From Rhodoblastus sp. (lineage in GTDB: Bacteria > Pseudomonadota > Alphaproteobacteria > Rhizobiales > Beijerinckiaceae): a DNA stretch of 64,000 bases. Below the pieces are notes generated by a model that worked only from the letters and a program-made list of their open reading frames with translations, was not told the DNA's origin and searched no databases. Below are positions 59,133 to 64,000 of the stretch, piece after piece. Both the position numbers and the translations under genes were made by a program. The DNA is taken from positions 62,001 to 126,000 of the forward strand of contig NZ_JAGRPM010000038.1 of assembly GCF_019449565.1 (NCBI RefSeq), read 5' to 3'. The stretch's first letter is position 1, and every line of letters begins with the position of its first letter.

Positions 59133-59857
59133 GGTCTCCGCCCCTGCCCGCTCACGAGAACAATGGCGAAATAGGGCGCGGAATCATCCGGCTTGTCGCT
59201 GAGCTTCATGATTTTCTCGCCCGCCATGGCGCCGCGCTCGACATAGATGGCGCGTTCGTAATGGCCGCTGTCGCGCAGGGCCTGGCGGATCTTGGCGAAA
59301 TTCTTGCCGACCTTCATGATCACCGCAGCGTCCGTGCGCCGCAGGCTTTCCGTCAATGCCTGTTGCGGCAAGGTGCCGGGCAGGATCGTCATGACGTCGT
59401 CGCCCCAGGTCATGGCCTCGCCCGCCGCAGCCCAGCAACCAGCCATGCCGGGGACGCCCGGAATGATGGTGACCGGAAAACGATCCTTCAACCTGATGTA
59501 AAGATGCATGAAGGACCCATAGAACAGAGGGTCGCCCTCGCTCAGAATCGCCACATCGCGCCCGGCGGCAAGCTCGGCGGCGAGGCTTTCCGTCGCCTCT
59601 TCGTAGAAATTTCGCAGCGCCTCATTATAAGCCGGATCGCTCACCGGAATTTCCGTCGTCACCGGATAGAGCAGCGGCATTTCCTGCGCGCTCGCCGGAA
59701 TCCAGCGGTCGGCTATGGCGCGCGCATTGCCGCGCCGCCCCGCCTTGGCGAAGAAAGCGATGACCGGCGCGCTCTCGATGACGCGCACGGCCTTCACGGT
59801 CAGGAGTTCGGGATCGCCGGGACCGAGCCCGACGCCATAGAGCCGGCCCACGCTCAT
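59129..59857 (-). CDS. cobI: Precorrin-2 C20-methyltransferase CobI
   Basis: 242 residues. LYGVGLGPGDPELLTVKAVR, VAILSEGDPLFYGSFMHLYI, PVTIIPGVPGMAGCWAAAGE and VIMKVGKNFAKIRQALRDSG. Methylates C20 of precorrin-2, an early step. Overlaps the cobH stop by 4 bases (59854-59857). Confidence 0.95.
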   Translation of the reverse strand: MSVGRLYGVGLGPGDPELLTVKAVRVIESAPVIAFFAKAGRRGNARAIADRWIPASAQEMPLLYPVTTEIPVSDPAYNEALRNFYEEATESLAAELAAGRDVAILSEGDPLFYGSFMHLYIRLKDRFPVTIIPGVPGMAGCWAAAGEAMTWGDDVMTILPGTLPQQALTESLRRTDAAVIMKVGKNFAKIRQALRDSGHYERAIYVERGAMAGEKIMKLSDKPDDSAPYFAIVLVSGQGRRP

Positions 59858-60483
59858 TCCTTTTCGCTCGCGAGCGCGTTGATCGCAGCCGCCGCCATTG
59901 CGCTGCCGCCCTTGCGCCCGCGCATGGCGATGACCGGCACACGGCCATCAGCAATCGCCGCATCCTTCGATTCGGCCGCGCCGACGAAGCCGACCGGCAT
60001 GGCCAGGATCAAGGCCGGCGCAGGCGCTCCGGCGTCGAGCATTTCCAGCATGTGAAACAGCGCGGTGGGCGCGTTGCCGAACGCCACCACGGCGCCGGCG
60101 AGATGCGGGCGCCACAGTTCCATCGCCGCCGCCGTGCGGGTCGTGCCCATCTCTTTCGCGAGTTCCACAACGCGCGGATCGGCGAGAGAGCAGATCACTT
60201 CATTCTTGCTCGGCAGGCGCGCGCGGGTGACGCCGAAGGCCACCATATTGGCGTCGCACAGGATTGGCGCCCCGGCGGAAAGCGCTTCGATTCCCGCCTT
60301 GGCGGCGCCGGGCGAAAAGAACAGGTCGGGCGCGATGTCCACCATGCCGCAGGCGTGAATGACGCGCACGGCGACGCGTTCCTCGAACGGATCAAACCGC
60401 GCGAGATCCGCTTCGCGCCGGATGATCGCGAAAGAGTTTCTGTAAATTTCCGCTCCGTCGCGGATGTAATCGTAACCTGTCAA
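59854..60483 (-). CDS. cobH: Precorrin-8X methylmutase CobH
   Basis: 209 residues. YIRDGAEIYRNSFAIIRREA, AVRVIHACGMVDIAPDLFFS (with the catalytic His), MVAFGVTRARLPSKNEVICS, and GAVVAFGNAPTALFHMLEML with PVGFVGAAESKDAA. Moves the C11 methyl to C12 to give hydrogenobyrinate. Overlaps the cobG stop by 4 bases (60480-60483). Confidence 0.96.
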   Translation of the reverse strand: MTGYDYIRDGAEIYRNSFAIIRREADLARFDPFEERVAVRVIHACGMVDIAPDLFFSPGAAKAGIEALSAGAPILCDANMVAFGVTRARLPSKNEVICSLADPRVVELAKEMGTTRTAAAMELWRPHLAGAVVAFGNAPTALFHMLEMLDAGAPAPALILAMPVGFVGAAESKDAAIADGRVPVIAMRGRKGGSAMAAAAINALASEKE

Positions 60484-61733
60484 ACCCGCATCCCTTGAGC
60501 GAGAGAAGTCAGCCGCGATCGCAGCGCGGCGAGGTCGAGCCCGCGCGCGGACGGTTTTTCGCGCGCCAAGCCAAAATCAATGAGCGCATAGCCATCAGCC
60601 TCCGCGACGAGCGTCAGCGCCGGCGAATTGAAGGCGCAGCCTTTTTCGCAGCCGGAAATGTGAACGCGATCGGCCTGCGCGGACCAGTACGGCGCGAGCG
60701 CCAGCGCCAGCGCCCGTACGTCGCCACGCGCGGAGGAACAGGCCGGGGCGCCGGGACAGGCGGCGAAGGCCAGCCGCGAATCCTGCGCATCGAGCAGAAA
60801 GCCGAGCGCGGAAAGCCGCGGGACAAGCTCGACCGCCGCCGCACGCTCCAGCCCCACGGCGAGGATCGCGCGCCACGGCGTCAGGCGTAATTCCGCCGCG
60901 CCGGAGGCTTGCGCCTGTTCGGCCAGAGCTTCCAGGGCGTCAGCGTCGATGCGCCCGAACAACAGGCCCGCGCCGACGAAATTTTGTCCGCCGCATGGCT
61001 GCGCGCCCAGGATGTTGTCGTATTGCGCCGCCGCCTCTTCACGCGTCGGCGGCGGCGCGACGACAGCGACACCCTCCAGCAAGGGCGCGACGCCAAGCCG
61101 CGCGACGACAGCGCTCATGCGGCGATCCTGTCCCCGCAGGCGCAGGAAATTGCGCGCGAGACTCTCGGCGACGACGCAAAGGTCTTGCGCCGCCAGTTCG
61201 CCCGCTGGCCTGCCGCCGAGCGACAGGGCGAGACGCGACGGCGCGCCGGGCAATGCAGCGAAGGCGATGTCCGTCTCGACGCCCCGCAGCGGCAGGAACC
61301 CGCCGCCATCGACGGAAAAGCCGAATTTCGCGGGCAGATCATGCAAGGCTTCTTCACGCGCCAGCAGGGCCTCCAGCGCCGCGACCAGCGGACGTGCGTC
61401 GAGCGGCGCCGATGGATCGAAACCGGCCAGCGGACTCGGGACGACATTGCGAACGGCCTCGGCGCGGGCGTCAGCGTCGAGCAGGCCAAGAGCACGCAAT
61501 TCGTCCTGCAGGTCCGCAATATTTTCGCCCGCAACGCCGCGCATTTGCAAATTGGCGCGCGCGGAAAGATCGACGGCGCCATTGCCGAAACGACGCGCGA
61601 GATCTGCGAAAATCTTCGCGCGCTCGAAGGGCAGGATTCCATTGGTGAGGCGCAGGCGGAATATATAGCCGTCGCCGCTGAGCATGGGCGCGAGCGCGCC
61701 GGGACACCAGCCTTTGCGTAAGGTCTCGGTCAT
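60480..61733 (-). CDS. cobG: Precorrin-3B synthase CobG (oxygen-dependent)
   Basis: 417 residues from ATG 61733, overlapping the cobN stop. Nitrite/sulfite-reductase-like fold: RKGWCPGALAPMLSGDGYIF, AKIFADLARRFGNGAVDLSA with RANLQMRGV, and an Fe4S4 Cys motif, first pair CPGAPACSSARGDV and second pair HISGCEKGCAFNS. It hydroxylates precorrin-3A using O2 and so marks the aerobic pathway. Follows cobN on the same strand. Confidence 0.93.
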   Translation of the reverse strand: MTETLRKGWCPGALAPMLSGDGYIFRLRLTNGILPFERAKIFADLARRFGNGAVDLSARANLQMRGVAGENIADLQDELRALGLLDADARAEAVRNVVPSPLAGFDPSAPLDARPLVAALEALLAREEALHDLPAKFGFSVDGGGFLPLRGVETDIAFAALPGAPSRLALSLGGRPAGELAAQDLCVVAESLARNFLRLRGQDRRMSAVVARLGVAPLLEGVAVVAPPPTREEAAAQYDNILGAQPCGGQNFVGAGLLFGRIDADALEALAEQAQASGAAELRLTPWRAILAVGLERAAAVELVPRLSALGFLLDAQDSRLAFAACPGAPACSSARGDVRALALALAPYWSAQADRVHISGCEKGCAFNSPALTLVAEADGYALIDFGLAREKPSARGLDLAALRSRLTSLAQGMRV

Positions 61734-64000
61734 GAATCGCCCCTCATCTCGGCGAGGATCGCGGCTGTGGAATTGCGCCGCGATTGCCAAAGCCCGCGTC
61801 GCTCGGCTTCGCTGAACTTCTCCGCGATGGACGTCGCCGCGCGCGGATTTTCCTTTTCAAGAAAGGTCCGCACCGCCTCATCGCCGCAAACGGCGTCGAA
61901 CAACAGGTCGAAATGGCGCGCCTTTACGGCGTCGGTCAAAGCAGCGAAGGCGAAGAGATTGTCGACCGTCTCGGCGATCTCCGCCGCGCCATTGGCGCCA
62001 TGGCGCATCATGCCTTGGAGCCAGCGCGGATTGGTGGCGCGCGCATGGACGACGCGCGAAATCTCTTCTTCAAGACTGCGCACTTTCGCGGCGTCCGGCC
62101 GGGTGGCGTCGACATGATAAAGGCTAGGCGCAGCGCCCAGAAATTCCGCCGCCGCCGCGAAGCCGCCCTCATGGGTAGCGAAGGAATCGGCGTTGAGTAT
62201 GTCCTGCCCCGCAAGATCCTGCACATGGACGAAGGCGTCGGCGGCGCGGATGCGCGCGGCGAAATCCCCGTCCCCCGCGAGCGGCGCGCCATCGCGCCCA
62301 TAGCTTTGCCTATTGGCGGCGAGATATTTTTGCGCCAGCTCCGAGCGACTGCGCCACTCCGCGCTGGCGAAAGCGCCCGACAGATCGACGCCATAAGCGC
62401 CCGGCGCCGCTCCGAACACCCGGCGCGGTTCAGTCTCGCCGACCAGAGGATTTTCTTCCCTTGGCTCGTCGAGCTGCGCCAGGGCGCGCACGGCGGAATC
62501 GAAGGCCTCGATCTGCTGCGGAAATACGTCGCGGAACAGGCCGGAAATGCGCAGCGTCACGTCCACGCGCGGGCGGCCGAGCTGCGCCAACGGCAGGATT
62601 TCATAGCCGCTCATCCGCGTCGAGGCGGCGTCCCAGAGCGGCCTTGCGCCGAGCAAGGCGAAGGCCTGCGCCAGATCATCGCCGCCCGTGCGCATGGAGG
62701 CGCTGCCCCACAGGTCGAGCACGATGCGGCGCGGCCAGTCGCCGTGATCCTGGAGATAGCGCTCGATCACTTCGCTTGCGAGCTTCTGGCCGATCTCCCA
62801 GGCCGTGCGCGTGGGAATGGCGCGCGGATCGACCGAGAACAGATTTCGGCCGGTGGGCAGCACGTCCCTGCGTCCCCTGCCCGGCGCGCCGGACGGGCTT
62901 GGCGCCACGAAGCCGCCGCTGAGCGCATGGACCAGAGCGCCCATTTCCGCCGCCCCGCAGGCGTCGAGCCTTTCCGCGAGATCGCTTGCCTCGTAGCCGG
63001 AGAGCGTCTCCTCGCGCAGCGCGCCTTCGGGCGATTGGCCGAAGACATGCAGCCCGTCATTGATCCGCATTTCCTTGAGATCGCACAGCCAAGCGTCGAG
63101 CTGGATCAGCGCGTCCTCGCCCTCTCCTGCTCCGCATTCGCGCAGCAGTCCGGCGGTGTCCGCGCGTTGCAGGATCAGCTCGGCCAGCATTTTGGCGCGG
63201 CGCGGATCGAGCCCCTGCGCCTGTGCATATTCGTCGAACAGGCTTTCGAGTTCGGCCAGCGCGCCATGCGCCCCCGCCTTGACCAGCGGCGGCGACAGAT
63301 GACTGACGATGACCGCCGCCGAGCGGCGCTTGGCCTGCGCCGCCTCGCCCGGATTATTGACGATGAAGGGATAGACCAGCGGAACCGGGCCGAGCGCGAT
63401 TTCCGGGGCGCAATCCTCGGCCAGCGCGACGCTCTTGCCCGGCAGCCATTCCAGCGAGCCATGAGCGCCGCAATGGATCAGGGCGTCGATCTTCTCGCGC
63501 TCGCGCAGCCAGAGATAGAAGGCGAGAAAAGCATGGCGCGGCGGCAGCGCCATGTCGTGATAATCCGCTTTGCGATTTTCCGACGAGCCGCGATCGGGCT
63601 GGAACGCGACGACTAGCTTGCCGAAGCGAAGAAAGCGGAAAACGAAGGCGCCCTCGCGGACGGAGGCATCGCCTTCCGGCGCGCCCCAGCACGCCTCGAG
63701 CGCTGCAACGAAGTCCGGCGGCAAGCCCGCGAGAAAGGCGCGATAGGCGCGCAGCGACAAACACGCGGCGAGAGGCGCGGACTGCAAGGCTTCGAGCAGT
63801 TTTTCCGGGGTCGCCGCTGCGTCATAGCCCTCTGCGGCGAGGCGCCCGACAATCGCGCGCGCGCTCGCCTGCGTATCGAGGCCCACGGCATAGCCGGCGC
63901 GGCCGCCCTTGGCCGGATAGTCCGACAGGATCAGCGCCAGTTTCTTCTCGTGATTGCCGAGGCGGCGCAGGCGCGCCCAGCGCGCGGCGAGCGCGGCCAC
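61730..64000 (-). CDS. cobN: Cobaltochelatase subunit CobN, C-terminal part (5' end outside window)
   Basis: 756 visible residues of an ~1100-1250-residue chelatase; the start is beyond the right edge, so the frame is open to 64000. Features: FVAALEACWGAPEGDASVRE, HCGAHGSLEWLPGKSVALAE (the conserved HGxxEWLPGK), VYPFIVNNPGEAAQAKRRSA, RMSGYEILPLAQLGRPRVDV and the end KFSEAERRGLWQSRRNSTAA. It is the large subunit that inserts cobalt with CobS and CobT, which are not in the window. Overlaps cobG by 4 bases. Confidence 0.95.
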   Translation of the reverse strand: MAALAARWARLRRLGNHEKKLALILSDYPAKGGRAGYAVGLDTQASARAIVGRLAAEGYDAAATPEKLLEALQSAPLAACLSLRAYRAFLAGLPPDFVAALEACWGAPEGDASVREGAFVFRFLRFGKLVVAFQPDRGSSENRKADYHDMALPPRHAFLAFYLWLREREKIDALIHCGAHGSLEWLPGKSVALAEDCAPEIALGPVPLVYPFIVNNPGEAAQAKRRSAAVIVSHLSPPLVKAGAHGALAELESLFDEYAQAQGLDPRRAKMLAELILQRADTAGLLRECGAGEGEDALIQLDAWLCDLKEMRINDGLHVFGQSPEGALREETLSGYEASDLAERLDACGAAEMGALVHALSGGFVAPSPSGAPGRGRRDVLPTGRNLFSVDPRAIPTRTAWEIGQKLASEVIERYLQDHGDWPRRIVLDLWGSASMRTGGDDLAQAFALLGARPLWDAASTRMSGYEILPLAQLGRPRVDVTLRISGLFRDVFPQQIEAFDSAVRALAQLDEPREENPLVGETEPRRVFGAAPGAYGVDLSGAFASAEWRSRSELAQKYLAANRQSYGRDGAPLAGDGDFAARIRAADAFVHVQDLAGQDILNADSFATHEGGFAAAAEFLGAAPSLYHVDATRPDAAKVRSLEEEISRVVHARATNPRWLQGMMRHGANGAAEIAETVDNLFAFAALTDAVKARHFDLLFDAVCGDEAVRTFLEKENPRAATSIAEKFSEAERRGLWQSRRNSTAAILAEMRGDS

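Overview
The window is GC-rich bacterial chromosome with 62 protein genes, two of them cut by the window edges, one permuted tmRNA gene and several regulatory elements. It most likely comes from an alphaproteobacterium of the order Hyphomicrobiales (Rhizobiales). The evidence is a two-piece, circularly permuted ssrA whose tag reads ANDNYAPVAVAA (close to the Bradyrhizobium tag), an alphaproteobacterial SspB beside it, a D-tartrate dehydratase of the Bradyrhizobium type, a Rhizobiales-type intergenic palindrome, and an aerobic cobalamin cluster with CobG and CobN. An MxaD-like SRPBCC protein beside a YVTN beta-propeller hints at a methylotrophic relative (Methylocystaceae/Beijerinckiaceae). That last step is inference. 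No phage, insertion sequence, CRISPR array, rRNA or tRNA was recognised.

Layout. 1-2.6 kb: end of a glycosyltransferase and a glycogen-debranching-like enzyme. 2.7-5.4 kb: an OmpR-type two-component pair and a secreted glycine-rich protein. 5.4-9.5 kb: an unusual module of MlaC-like periplasmic protein, MacB/LolD-type ABC ATPase, FtsX/MacB-type permease, and a fusion of a haem-oxygenase-like helical domain with an N-acyl-amino-acid-synthase/AHL-synthase-like GNAT domain. 9.6-11.3 kb: an ECF sigma factor divergent from a DUF4142 protein and a cupredoxin, with back-to-back GGAAC-N16 promoters. 11.5-21.3 kb: a guanidine-I riboswitch followed by an ABC importer, two DUF1989 proteins, a biotin-dependent urea/guanidine carboxylase and allophanate hydrolase. 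21.3-23.6 kb: LysR regulator and D-tartrate dehydratase. 23.6-32.7 kb: thyA, a DUF2189 membrane protein, ssrA-sspB, two small ORFs, AsmA and a UvrD/PcrA helicase.

33-34.4 kb: a TadG-like von Willebrand A protein. 34.8-38.3 kb: zinc homeostasis (znuB, zur, znuA, His-rich COG0523 GTPase) with a Zur-box-like site. 38.3-45.1 kb: housekeeping genes (pseudouridine synthase, crcB, rarA, pyrE) and small secreted proteins. 45.1-51.5 kb: a suf operon (nifS-like, sufB, sufC, sufD, sufS, DUF59). 52-64 kb: cobalamin synthesis (bluB, cobB, cbiD, cobM, cobE, cobL, cobK, cobJ, cobI, cobH, cobG, cobN), mostly joined by 4-base ATGA overlaps.

How parts work together. Guanidine sensed by the riboswitch would switch on import, carboxylation, deimination and allophanate hydrolysis to ammonia and CO2. 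The tmRNA tags stalled peptides and SspB hands them to ClpXP. Zur would control zinc uptake, and the His-rich GTPase would allot metal. The most novel-looking region is the 5.4-9.5 kb module, which I read as synthesis and envelope export of an acylated or lipid-like small molecule. That reading is a hypothesis from domain content only.
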